Positions 1 to 6,737 of a stretch of 18,033 nt of DNA are shown here, piece by piece; the stretch's first letter is position 1, and every line of letters starts with the position of its first letter. The DNA comes from Alphaproteobacteria bacterium. GTDB taxonomy: Bacteria > Pseudomonadota > Alphaproteobacteria > VGEJ01. Location of the stretch: assembly GCA_016869335.1 (NCBI GenBank), contig VGEJ01000010.1:1-18033 (forward strand). The letters run 5' to 3'. Below the pieces are notes generated by a model. The model had not been told where the DNA came from. It searched no databases and saw nothing but the letters and a program-made list of their open reading frames with translations. The translations under genes were made by a program, and so were the position numbers.

Positions 1-774
1 CGCATCGTAGAGCGCCTCGGGCCACACACCGTAGCCGATGCGCCAGCCGGTCATGGCATAGGTCTTCGACCAGCCATCGAGCAGGATCAGCCGCTCGCGC
101 AGCGCCTCGTACTCCAGCAGCGAGACGTGGGCGTGCCCCTCGTAGGTCATGCGGCCATAGATCTCATCGCTCAGCACGGCGACATGGGGATGCCGTTCGA
201 GCCCGGCGACGAAGCGGTCGAGCACCGCGCGCGGCACGACGCCCCCCGTCGGGTTGGCCGGGCTGTTGACGATGATCAGCCGGGTCGCCGACGTGATCTG
301 CGCCAGCACTTCCTCGGCGTCGAACGAGAAGCCGTGCTGCTCGTGGAGCCGGTAGGGCACCGGGCGAGCGCCGGTGAAGCCGATGACCGATTCGTAGACC
401 GGGAAGCCCGGGTCGGGGTAGAGGATCTCTGCCCCCGGCTCGCCCAGCATGACCATGGCGAAGTACATCGTCACCTTGCCGCCCGGAACGATCAGCACCC
501 GATCCGGGTCGATACGCGCGCCGCGGCGGTTCCATACCTCCTCGGCCACCGCCTCACGCAACGGCTTGATGCCGTTCGCAGGGGTGTATCCGTGGTGGCC
601 GTCCCGCAGCGCCTTGCACGCGGCCTCGACGATGTTCGCAGGAGTCGGGAAGTCGGGCTGGCCGATGCCGAGGTTGATGATGTCCCGACCCTGTGCCGCC
701 AGCGCCGCGGCGCGCGCCAGGACCACGAAGGCACCCTCGGACTTGAGCCGGGCCATGTGGCGCACTAGCTGCAT
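1..774 (-). CDS. Class I/II PLP-dependent aminotransferase, N-terminal 258 residues (runs off left edge)
   Basis: This is a fold-type I aminotransferase of the aspartate/alanine/aromatic group, cut by the window edge exactly at a codon boundary. Starting at the ATG at 774, the visible 258 residues show the substrate-side motif LGIGQPDFPTP (residues 35-45), ANPTG with Asn174, SDEIYG with Asp203 and Tyr206 for the cofactor, and SKTYAMTGWRIGY with the PLP lysine at 237. The missing part is the C-terminal small domain. The next in-frame codon that could extend the gene upstream is blocked by a TGA, so the ATG at 774 is the first usable start. It is head to head with the methyltransferase gene, with only 15 bases between start codons. 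The exact substrate cannot be told from sequence; aspartate, alanine or an aromatic amino acid are all possible. Confidence 0.93.
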   Translation of the reverse strand, partial: MQLVRHMARLKSEGAFVVLARAAALAAQGRDIINLGIGQPDFPTPANIVEAACKALRDGHHGYTPANGIKPLREAVAEEVWNRRGARIDPDRVLIVPGGKVTMYFAMVMLGEPGAEILYPDPGFPVYESVIGFTGARPVPYRLHEQHGFSFDAEEVLAQITSATRLIIVNSPANPTGGVVPRAVLDRFVAGLERHPHVAVLSDEIYGRMTYEGHAHVSLLEYEALRERLILLDGWSKTYAMTGWRIGYGVWPEALYDA

Positions 775-789
775 GGGAGCGTTTATGCC

Positions 790-1287
790 ATGGCGGGGGG
801 CGATCGGAAAGTCATGTCGGACAGCATCACGGAGCCGGCCGACCACCCCCGCGTGGTGATCCTGCCACCGATTGTCTTCGCGCTTGCCCTGGTGGCGAGC
901 ATCCTGTTGCACTGGCTCCTGCCGCTGCCTTTGCCAACCTGGCTCTGGCCGTTCGGCGTTGTGATTCTGATCGTTGGGTTGGGTCTCGGCGGCGCGACGG
1001 TGTTCTGGTTTCGCCGCGCGGCCACCTCGCTCGATCCGCGCAAGCCCGATACCGCTCTGATCACGGGCGGCCCGTTCCGGCTGTCGCGCAACCCGATCTA
1101 CGTCGCTTTCGGACTGCTTCTCGCGGGAATCGGCTGCGCGCTCGGCAGCCTGTGGCCGCTCCTCGTGCTGGTGCCATTCTACGGCGTGATTCACTGGGGC
1201 GTCGTCGTGCGCGAGGAGCGCTATCTCGAACGCAGATTCGGGGCGGAATACGGCGCCTACAAGGCCCGAGTCCGGCGCTGGCTCTAG
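790..1287 (+). CDS. Small integral-membrane methyltransferase, isoprenylcysteine/phospholipid methyltransferase type
   Basis: The 165-residue protein has hydrophobic segments at about residues 21-46, 51-74 and 104-136. It carries the hallmarks of the ICMT/PEMT-like membrane methyltransferases: TGGPFRLSRNPIY at 92-104 and a C-terminal block with Glu142-Glu143 and the ending EYGAYKARVRRWL. Eukaryotic relatives use S-adenosylmethionine to methylate prenylated cysteine or phospholipids. The substrate of the many bacterial homologues is usually unknown, so none is assigned here. The ATG at 790 has GGGAG 10 bases upstream. The in-frame ATG at 814 is an alternative that would remove nine mostly polar residues. 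The gene ends 136 bases before speD and looks monocistronic. Family assignment is good; function is open. Confidence 0.85.
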   Translation: MAGGDRKVMSDSITEPADHPRVVILPPIVFALALVASILLHWLLPLPLPTWLWPFGVVILIVGLGLGGATVFWFRRAATSLDPRKPDTALITGGPFRLSRNPIYVAFGLLLAGIGCALGSLWPLLVLVPFYGVIHWGVVVREERYLERRFGAEYGAYKARVRRWL

Positions 1288-1413
1288 GCCGTTCGGGTAC
1301 TGACGTCACAGCGCGGTCGCTGGCGCCGCAGGGCGTGAGAAATCGCTTGCGCTCGCGAACGTTTGTCCCACATATGCGGCCTCTTGGCTTTGGCCTTGGA
1401 TCATCTGCTGGTT

Positions 1414-1420
1414 GGAGGGG
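1414..1420 (+). promoter_or_regulatory. Shine-Dalgarno site of speD
   Basis: GGAGGGG is the strongest ribosome binding site in this interval. It favours ATG 1424 or ATG 1427 over the in-frame TTG at 1412, which lies upstream of the site. Confidence 0.7.
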
Positions 1421-1423
1421 ACG

Positions 1424-1906
1424 ATGATGAACGATCGCGCCCTCGCCCAATTGGGGATGGACTTGGACCTTCGTTCAGGCACCGCCCAAGTACAGGACGA
1501 GATTGGCACCGCCGCGCTGTTCGATGATGGCAGCAAAGACTTCTTCCAGGAGCGCGACGGTATCCGATACGCGGGCACCCATCTGATCGTCGATCTGATG
1601 GGTGCGGTACGCCTGGACGACATCACGCATGTCGAGCGCGCGCTGCGGGCCGCGGTTGAGGTGACGGGTGCGACGCTGTTGCATCTGTATCTGCATCACT
1701 TCACGCCGAATCTCGGTGTGTCGGGAGTGGCCGTGCTCGCGGAATCGCACATCAGCGTGCACACCTGGCCCGAGGCAGGTTACGCGGCGCTCGATGTCTT
1801 CATGTGCGGACGCACCGACCCGCACAAGGCGATCGCCGTGCTCGAGGCGGCGTTCCGGCCGCGGCGACTGGTGGTGACCGAGCATCTCCGGGGCCGCGAG
1901 GCGTGA
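1424..1906 (+). CDS. speD: S-adenosylmethionine decarboxylase proenzyme (pyruvoyl type, prokaryotic short form)
   Basis: This enzyme decarboxylates S-adenosylmethionine to give the aminopropyl donor for spermidine. It is made as a proenzyme that cuts itself and turns a serine into the pyruvoyl cofactor. The cleavage site is visible as LAESHISVHTWPE: cutting between Glu107 and Ser108 would make the new N-terminal pyruvoyl group. His113 and Cys128 (in FMCG) match the processing and catalytic residues of the Bacillus/Thermotoga-type enzyme. The 160-residue product has about 45 residues before the conserved GTHLIVDL start, more than the Thermotoga enzyme as I recall it, so there is an N-terminal extension without recognised motifs. 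The stop codon overlaps the GTG of speE (GTGA), so the two are surely cotranslated. Confidence 0.95.
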   Translation: MMNDRALAQLGMDLDLRSGTAQVQDEIGTAALFDDGSKDFFQERDGIRYAGTHLIVDLMGAVRLDDITHVERALRAAVEVTGATLLHLYLHHFTPNLGVSGVAVLAESHISVHTWPEAGYAALDVFMCGRTDPHKAIAVLEAAFRPRRLVVTEHLRGREA

Positions 1907-2751
1907 GCGAGTGGTTCGTCGAGAAGCTCTATCCGAGCTGGCGCCAGACCCTCGCCATCGCGACCCCACTGCATCAGAGCGCGACCGCACACCAGCGTAT
2001 CGCGCTGTTCGAGAACCCCCAGTTCGGCCGCGTGCTGACGCTGAACGACGTGGTGCAGACCACGGAGCGCGATGAGTTCGTCTACCATGAGATGATGGCG
2101 CACGTGCCGATCCTCGCCCATGGCGGGGCGCGGCGCGTGCTCATCATCGGCGGCGGCGACGGCGGCCTGCTCGAGGAGGTGCTCAAGCATCGGACGGTCG
2201 CTCAAGCGACGATGGTCGAGATCGACCCCGGCGTGGTCGAGTTCAGCAGGCGGCATCTGCCGATGATCTGCGGACAGGCCTTCGACGACCCGCGCACCGA
2301 TCTGGTGATCGCCGATGGCCTCGACTTCGTCACCCGGCCGGGCGAGACCTACCACGTCATTCTGGTCGATTCGACGGACCCGATCGGCCCGGGCGTCGGC
2401 CTGTACACCGAGCGCTTCTATGCCGGCTGCAAGCAGCGGCTCGAACCGAGCGGGGTCCTGGTCACGCAGAACGGGGTACCCTTCCTGCAAGGTGGCGAGC
2501 TCAGCGGCACGGTCGCGGCGCTGCGGCCGTTGTTCGAGGATGTCTCATGCTATCTGGCGGCGGTGCCGACGTATGTCGGCGGCTTCATGGCGCTGGGTTG
2601 GGCGAGCGACGACCCCGCGCTCCGCCACATCGCGACCGAGACGCTCCGCACCCGCCATGCCACGGCGCGCTTCAGCACGCGCTACTACAGCCCCGAGGTG
2701 CATCGGGGCGCTTTCGCACTGCCGCCGTTCATCGCCGATCTCGTCGCCTAA
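1903..2751 (+). CDS. speE: Spermidine synthase (polyamine aminopropyltransferase)
   Basis: SpeE moves the aminopropyl group from decarboxylated S-adenosylmethionine to putrescine, giving spermidine and methylthioadenosine. The 282-residue protein follows the bacterial SpeE pattern throughout: LNDVVQTTERDEFVYHEMM (47-65), the nucleotide-binding GGGDGG (83-88), VEID (105-108), DSTDPIGPG with Asp156 and the catalytic Asp159, and QNG at 189-191. The open frame extends further upstream inside speD, but homology begins at the GTG at 1903, which overlaps the speD stop by 4 bases. Its last 23 bases overlap the end of metW on the other strand. The upstream partner supplies its substrate, so the pair forms a two-step module. 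Confidence 0.97.
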   Translation: MSEWFVEKLYPSWRQTLAIATPLHQSATAHQRIALFENPQFGRVLTLNDVVQTTERDEFVYHEMMAHVPILAHGGARRVLIIGGGDGGLLEEVLKHRTVAQATMVEIDPGVVEFSRRHLPMICGQAFDDPRTDLVIADGLDFVTRPGETYHVILVDSTDPIGPGVGLYTERFYAGCKQRLEPSGVLVTQNGVPFLQGGELSGTVAALRPLFEDVSCYLAAVPTYVGGFMALGWASDDPALRHIATETLRTRHATARFSTRYYSPEVHRGAFALPPFIADLVA

Positions 2752-3445
2752 CCCCCTCCCGCGCCGGCGACTGCCCGCGGCGGAGCAGGAAGACCCCCAT
2801 CTCGCCCAGCAGGTTCGCCAGCGGACCGCGGGCGAAGATGCTGGCGGGGTCGCCGGCATGACTCACACTGATCCGACGTACGACCGTGATGCCGACGTCG
2901 CGGCACAGAATGTCGAAGTCGCGGAACGTGCAGAGGTGGATGTTGGCGGTCTCGTACCACGGTGCGTTGAGCACCCGGGTCCGCGGCGCCCGACCCCGCG
3001 CGAGAAGCTCGAGGCGGACCCGCCAGTGGCCGAGGTTCGGAAACGAGACGATGGCGTGGCGCCCGATGCGCACCAACTCCTCGAGCACCCGCTTCGGTCG
3101 ACGCACCGTCTGGAGCGTATTGGAGAGGATCACGTAGTCGAACGCCGCCGATGGGTAGTCCGTCAGATCGGTGTCGGCATCGCCCTGGACGACGCTCAGG
3201 CCCTGACTCACGCACGCCTGCACGCCGGACTGGCTGATCTCGACGCCGCGCGCATCGACGCCCTTGTGGTGCTCGAGGTAATCGAGCAGGGCACCGTCGC
3301 CGCAGCCCACGTCGAGTACGCGACTGCCGGCGACGATCAGATCGGCGACCAGCCGCAGATCGCGACGCAGCGGCGGTGCGCCGGCGCCGGGCATAAGACG
3401 CGGCACCGAGCGCGCCGAGACCAGGGGGGTTGCCGGGTCTGTCAT
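2729..3445 (-). CDS. metW: MetW, methyltransferase-fold partner of MetX in methionine biosynthesis
   Basis: The 238-residue protein has a class I methyltransferase fold. Motif I is VLDVGCGDG (43-51), followed by GVEIS (67-71), an acidic D-A-D near 89-91 and LSNTLQ (107-112). The block FPNLGHWRVRLELL (135-148) and the sequence APWYETANIHLCT (161-173) are characteristic of MetW. MetW is coded with metX in many Proteobacteria and is reported to be needed for, or to support, the homoserine acylation step; a methyl-transfer reaction is not established. The gene begins 12 bases after the metX stop and is surely cotranscribed. The C-terminal tail (about 224-238) is basic and overlaps the end of speE tail to tail. 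Confidence 0.93.
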   Translation of the reverse strand: MTDPATPLVSARSVPRLMPGAGAPPLRRDLRLVADLIVAGSRVLDVGCGDGALLDYLEHHKGVDARGVEISQSGVQACVSQGLSVVQGDADTDLTDYPSAAFDYVILSNTLQTVRRPKRVLEELVRIGRHAIVSFPNLGHWRVRLELLARGRAPRTRVLNAPWYETANIHLCTFRDFDILCRDVGITVVRRISVSHAGDPASIFARGPLANLLGEMGVFLLRRGQSPAREGVRRRDRR

Positions 3446-3457
3446 CAGGTGTCGGGC

Positions 3458-4630
3458 TCAACCGGCCGCCAAGCCGCGATGCTCGGCCGCGCCGCGCAGG
3501 AAGCCGCGAAGCGCGGCGTGGAATTCGGGCACGTTCAAAAGGAACGCATCGTGACCGGCGTCGGTCTCGATCTCGACGAAGCTCACGTTGGCCGCCACCG
3601 CGTTGAGTGCGTGCACGATCGTGCGGCTCTCCGCCGTCGGGAACAGCCAGTCCGAGTCGAACGAAATGACGCAGAACCGGCTGCGGGTGCCGACGAACGC
3701 ACGCCACAGCTCGCCTCCGGCATCCGCCGCCAGATCGAAGTAGTCCATCGCCCGGGTGATGTAGAGATAGGAGTTGGCGTCGAACCGCTCGACGAACGAC
3801 GCGCCTTGATGGCGCAGGTAGCTCTCGACCTGGAAGTCGGCATCGAAGCCGAAGCTCAGCCGCAGACGATCTTGCAGGTTGCGGCCGAACTTTTGCGCGA
3901 GCGCCGTCTCCGACAGATAGGTGATGTGCGCCATCATCCGGGCGACGGCCAGCCCCTGGCGCGGGATCACGCCGTGGCGCAGGTATTCGCCATTGCGCCA
4001 ATCGGGGTCCGCCATGATCGCCTGGCGGCCAACCTCGTGGAAGGCGATGTTCTGGGCGGAGTGGCGGGCCGCCGCGGCGATCGGTATCGCGGCGAACACC
4101 CGGTCGGGATAGCTCGCCGCCCACTGCAGCACCTGCATTCCGCCCATCGAGCCGCCGATGACGCAGAACAGGTCGGGGATGCCCAGGTGCTCGAGCAGCA
4201 TCACCTGGGCGCGCACCATGTCGGAGATCGTGACCACCGGAAACGCCGCTGCGTAGACCTCGCCGGTGTTGGGATCGATCTGGTTGGGACCGGCCGAGCC
4301 CATACAGCCGCCGAGCACGTTGGGGCAGATCACAAAAAAGCGGTCGGTGTCGAGCGGCTTGCCGGGACCGACGACGGCATCCCACCAGCCGGGGTTGCCC
4401 GTCACCGGATGGGTGCCGATGACGTGCTGGTCGAGGGTCAAGGCGTGGCACACCAGGATCGCGTTCGAGCGCTCGGCATTGAGCGTGCCGAAGGTGCGAT
4501 AGGCGATGGGGAACGGCCCGAACTCGACGCCGGAATCGAGCCGCAATGGCGCGGCGTGGCCGAGCTCCACGATCTGACCGAACCGCGCGAGCGCATAGGT
4601 AGGGGGCGGCGCTGCCCCGTGCTGGTTCAT
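3458..4630 (-). CDS. metX: Homoserine O-acyltransferase (MetX family, alpha/beta hydrolase fold)
   Basis: MetX acylates the hydroxyl of homoserine, committing it to methionine. The 390-residue protein has the complete alpha/beta-hydrolase set: CHALT (61-65), the nucleophile elbow GGSMGGMQ with Ser161, the acid in FDSDWLFP (Asp327 most likely), and DAGHDAF with His360. LGGCMGSAGPNQIDP (106-120) is typical of the family. Most members use acetyl-CoA, but some use succinyl-CoA, and sequence reading alone does not decide here. The start is uncertain: ATG 4630 is chosen by fit to homologues, while GTG 4657 lies in frame just after a TGA; neither has a good Shine-Dalgarno site. metW follows after 12 bases. 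Confidence 0.95.
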   Translation of the reverse strand: MNQHGAAPPPTYALARFGQIVELGHAAPLRLDSGVEFGPFPIAYRTFGTLNAERSNAILVCHALTLDQHVIGTHPVTGNPGWWDAVVGPGKPLDTDRFFVICPNVLGGCMGSAGPNQIDPNTGEVYAAAFPVVTISDMVRAQVMLLEHLGIPDLFCVIGGSMGGMQVLQWAASYPDRVFAAIPIAAAARHSAQNIAFHEVGRQAIMADPDWRNGEYLRHGVIPRQGLAVARMMAHITYLSETALAQKFGRNLQDRLRLSFGFDADFQVESYLRHQGASFVERFDANSYLYITRAMDYFDLAADAGGELWRAFVGTRSRFCVISFDSDWLFPTAESRTIVHALNAVAANVSFVEIETDAGHDAFLLNVPEFHAALRGFLRGAAEHRGLAAG

Positions 4631-4777
4631 CGACCGACTGGCACCGCGGGCTGACACGACGGCGCCGCCAACCTCGCGTCAAGCCCTTTGGATGTCAACG
4701 TTTTCTTTGATTTCTGACGGTTGGAGGACTAGTAGTAGCGATCCCTTCCGGACCGTGATGTTGGCCGCGACGGCACG
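4631..4777. promoter_or_regulatory. Divergent intergenic region between metX (-) and the chorismate mutase gene (+)
   Basis: This interval must hold promoters for both divergent operons. On the minus strand it has two copies of TTGAC, TTGACA at 4698-4693 and TTGACG at 4682-4677, spaced 16 bases apart start to start. The first is a perfect -35 hexamer but I see no good -10 box at 17 bases. On the plus strand TTGATT (4707-4712) and TAGTAG (4730-4735) are 17 bases apart but match the consensus poorly. The local base composition around 4681-4735 is clearly more AT-rich than the genes, as expected for a control region. No known S-adenosylmethionine riboswitch pattern was recognised. Confidence 0.4.
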
Positions 4778-5641
4778 ATGGCAGACCTGAGCGAGCTCGA
4801 GCGGTTGCGGGCTGAGATCGACGCGGTCGACACCGCCATGCACGACCTCCTGATTCGCCGCGCCGAGGTGGTCAAGCGCCTCGGCCCCTACAAGGAGAGC
4901 GGCAGCGCGATGCGCCCCGCCCGCGAGATCCAGGTGATTCAGCGGCGGCTGCATCATCACCGCGGCGACCTGCCAGCCGCGGTTGTGGTCCGGCTGTGGC
5001 GCGAGATCGTCGCAGCGTGCCTCCGCCTCCAGGGGTTGCTTGCCGTCGCCGTGTGCGCGTCCGGACAGGCGATCGCGCTCTGGGACCTGGCGCGCGAGCA
5101 TTTCGGCACGGCCACCCCGATGGCGCTTTATCCCAGCGCCGGGCTGGTCCTCAACGCCGTGGCGGAGGGTTCCGGTGTGCTCGGTGTGCTGCCGCAACCG
5201 CAGGAGGGTGAGTCCGATCCGTGGTGGCCCCTCCTGGTACGCTCGGGCGCGGCGCCTCGGGTGCTGGTGCGCCTGCCGGCCTACGAGGACGGCACCCGCC
5301 GCGAGCCGACGGCCTTTGTCGTCGGCCGCACCCAGTTCGACCGCAGCGGCGCCGACGTCAGCCTGGTCGCGGTCGCCGGCCCGGCACAGATCAGCCGCTC
5401 GCGGCTTGGCGAGATCTTCCTGCGCGTCGGGACGCGCGCCCGCTGTGTCACGGTGCGCGAGCCGGCGCGCAACGGGCATGCGTTTCTGCACCTGGTCGAG
5501 ATCGACGGCTATGTCCCGGCGGGCGATGCTCGCCTGGCGCAGATCGAGGCGGGCTTCGCGTCCGAGATCGAGCGCATCGCCGCGCTCGGCGGCTATGCCC
5601 TGCCGCTTGGACCCAACGGCGAGCAGCGGCGCGGAGCCTGA
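4778..5641 (+). CDS. Chorismate mutase (AroQ) fused to a shortened prephenate-dehydratase-like region and an ACT-like C-terminus
   Basis: Residues 1 to about 87 form an all-helical AroQ chorismate mutase, which converts chorismate to prephenate. The expected active-site residues can be placed: Arg11, Arg28, Lys39, Arg49-Glu50 in RPARE, and Gln85. The rest resembles a P-protein (mutase-dehydratase-ACT) but is too short, 287 residues against roughly 350-390. The middle (about 88-185) keeps pieces such as EGSGVLGVLPQ and EPTAFVVG. The latter aligns with the catalytic T-R-F motif of prephenate dehydratase, with Arg replaced by Ala179. The end (about 193-277) resembles an ACT fold and finishes with ERIAALGGYALPL. 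I infer a working mutase, an inactive dehydratase region and a possible regulatory tail. The gene starts a tight operon with hisC (6-base gap) and tyrA. No strong Shine-Dalgarno site precedes the ATG. Confidence 0.85.
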   Translation: MADLSELERLRAEIDAVDTAMHDLLIRRAEVVKRLGPYKESGSAMRPAREIQVIQRRLHHHRGDLPAAVVVRLWREIVAACLRLQGLLAVAVCASGQAIALWDLAREHFGTATPMALYPSAGLVLNAVAEGSGVLGVLPQPQEGESDPWWPLLVRSGAAPRVLVRLPAYEDGTRREPTAFVVGRTQFDRSGADVSLVAVAGPAQISRSRLGEIFLRVGTRARCVTVREPARNGHAFLHLVEIDGYVPAGDARLAQIEAGFASEIERIAALGGYALPLGPNGEQRRGA

Positions 5642-5647
5642 GGTGCC

Positions 5648-6733
5648 GTGACCACGCCGCAGGCCCGCCCGGGCATCCTCGACATCGTCCCCTACAGGGG
5701 CGGCGAGTCCGCGCTCGCCGGCTTTGATCGGGTCATCAAGCTGGCGTCCAACGAATCGCCGCTTGGGCCGAGCCCACGCGCGCGCTCCGCCTACCGCGAC
5801 GCCGCGCGCCGGCTCGAGCGCTACCCGGATGGCAGCAGTCAAGCCCTGCGCGAGGCGCTCGGCCAGCATCACGGTATCGCGCCCGAACGCATCGTCTGCG
5901 GCAACGGGTCGGACGAGCTTCTCGACCTGTGCACCCGGGCCTATGCCGGGGTGGGCGACGAGGTCCTCTACAGCCAGTATGGCTTTCTCGTCTACCCGCT
6001 CTCGGCGCGGCACGTCGGGGCGACCCCCGTCGCGGCACCGGAGAGGCACTACCGCGCCGACGTCGATGCGCTTCTGGAGCGGGCGGGGCCGCGCACCCGC
6101 GTCGTCTTTGTCGCCAACCCGAACAATCCGACCGGCAGCTACCTGACCGCCGAGGAGGTGGTTCGGCTGCGCGAGGGGTTGCCGGCGGACACCTTGCTGG
6201 TGGTCGATGCCGCCTACGCCGAGTACGTCGGCCGCAACGACTACACCTCTGGCCTCGAGCTGGTCGAGCGCTACGATAATGTCGTGATGACTCGAACTTT
6301 CTCGAAAATATACGGTCTCGCTGCGCTCCGCCTCGGGTGGGCGTACTGCCCGCCCGATATCGCCGACGTCCTCAATCGGCTGCGCGAACCGTTCAACGTC
6401 ACCGCGCCGGCGCAGGCGGCGGGGATCGCGGCGCTCGCCGATGCAGCGCACCGCGAAAGTGCGCGGGCCCACAACGATACCTGGCTGCCGCGGCTGAGCG
6501 AGGCGGTGCGCGACCTCGGGCTCGAGGTCCTGCCGAGCGTCGCCAACTTCATCCTGGTGCGTTTCCCGGCCACGCGTGGTGGGGCACCGGCGGCCGACGC
6601 CCACCTGCGGGGCGAGGGCATCATCGTGCGCGACATGCGGCCCTACGGCCTCCCCGATTGCCTGCGCATCACGATCGGCCGTGCGGCGGAGAACCGCGCG
6701 CTCATCGCCTCCCTCCGCCGGCTCATGGCCTGA
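5648..6733 (+). CDS. hisC: HisC-family aminotransferase (histidinol-phosphate / aromatic aminotransferase)
   Basis: This PLP enzyme of 361 residues has the HisC signature: LASNESPLGPS (32-42), GNGSDELLD (85-93), ANPNNPTGS (156-164), DAAYAEY (187-193) and TFSKIYGLAALRLGWAY (217-233) with the PLP lysine at 220 and Arg228. HisC proteins transaminate imidazole-acetol phosphate in histidine synthesis, and many alphaproteobacterial copies also act on phenylpyruvate, 4-hydroxyphenylpyruvate or prephenate. Because it sits between a chorismate mutase and a tyrA homologue, an aromatic role is at least as likely as the histidine role. The GTG start at 5648 has a TGAGGTG ribosome binding site that spans the stop of the gene before. 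The tyrA start follows after 4 bases. Confidence 0.92.
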   Translation: MTTPQARPGILDIVPYRGGESALAGFDRVIKLASNESPLGPSPRARSAYRDAARRLERYPDGSSQALREALGQHHGIAPERIVCGNGSDELLDLCTRAYAGVGDEVLYSQYGFLVYPLSARHVGATPVAAPERHYRADVDALLERAGPRTRVVFVANPNNPTGSYLTAEEVVRLREGLPADTLLVVDAAYAEYVGRNDYTSGLELVERYDNVVMTRTFSKIYGLAALRLGWAYCPPDIADVLNRLREPFNVTAPAQAAGIAALADAAHRESARAHNDTWLPRLSEAVRDLGLEVLPSVANFILVRFPATRGGAPAADAHLRGEGIIVRDMRPYGLPDCLRITIGRAAENRALIASLRRLMA

Positions 6734-6737
6734 ACAT

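Noticed and set aside
1301..1322. TGACGTCA palindrome and a CAGCG/CGCTG mini-hairpin between the methyltransferase gene and speD
   Set aside because: Both are short; the hairpin has a 5-bp stem and no T-tract. Nothing else supports an operator or terminator here.
1330..1375. Possible speD promoter (TTGCGC about 17-18 bases before ACATATG)
   Set aside because: Both hexamers match the sigma70 consensus at only about half of their positions, so I do not list it as a feature.
2315..4654. A 779-codon open frame on the plus strand across the end of speE, metW and metX
   Set aside because: It is antisense to metW and metX, which have full family motifs, and its product is Arg/His-rich without recognisable motifs. 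Long antisense frames are expected in GC-rich coding DNA.
4631..4777. SAM-II type riboswitch upstream of metX
   Set aside because: Such elements occur before met genes in Alphaproteobacteria, so I looked for the short pseudoknot with its conserved strands; I could not place it. A covariance-model search would settle it.
4692..4790. A 33-codon plus-strand open frame overlapping the chorismate mutase start, considered as a Phe/Tyr attenuation leader
   Set aside because: It has only two Phe and no Tyr codons, no run of them, no ribosome binding site, and no visible terminator/antiterminator hairpins after it.
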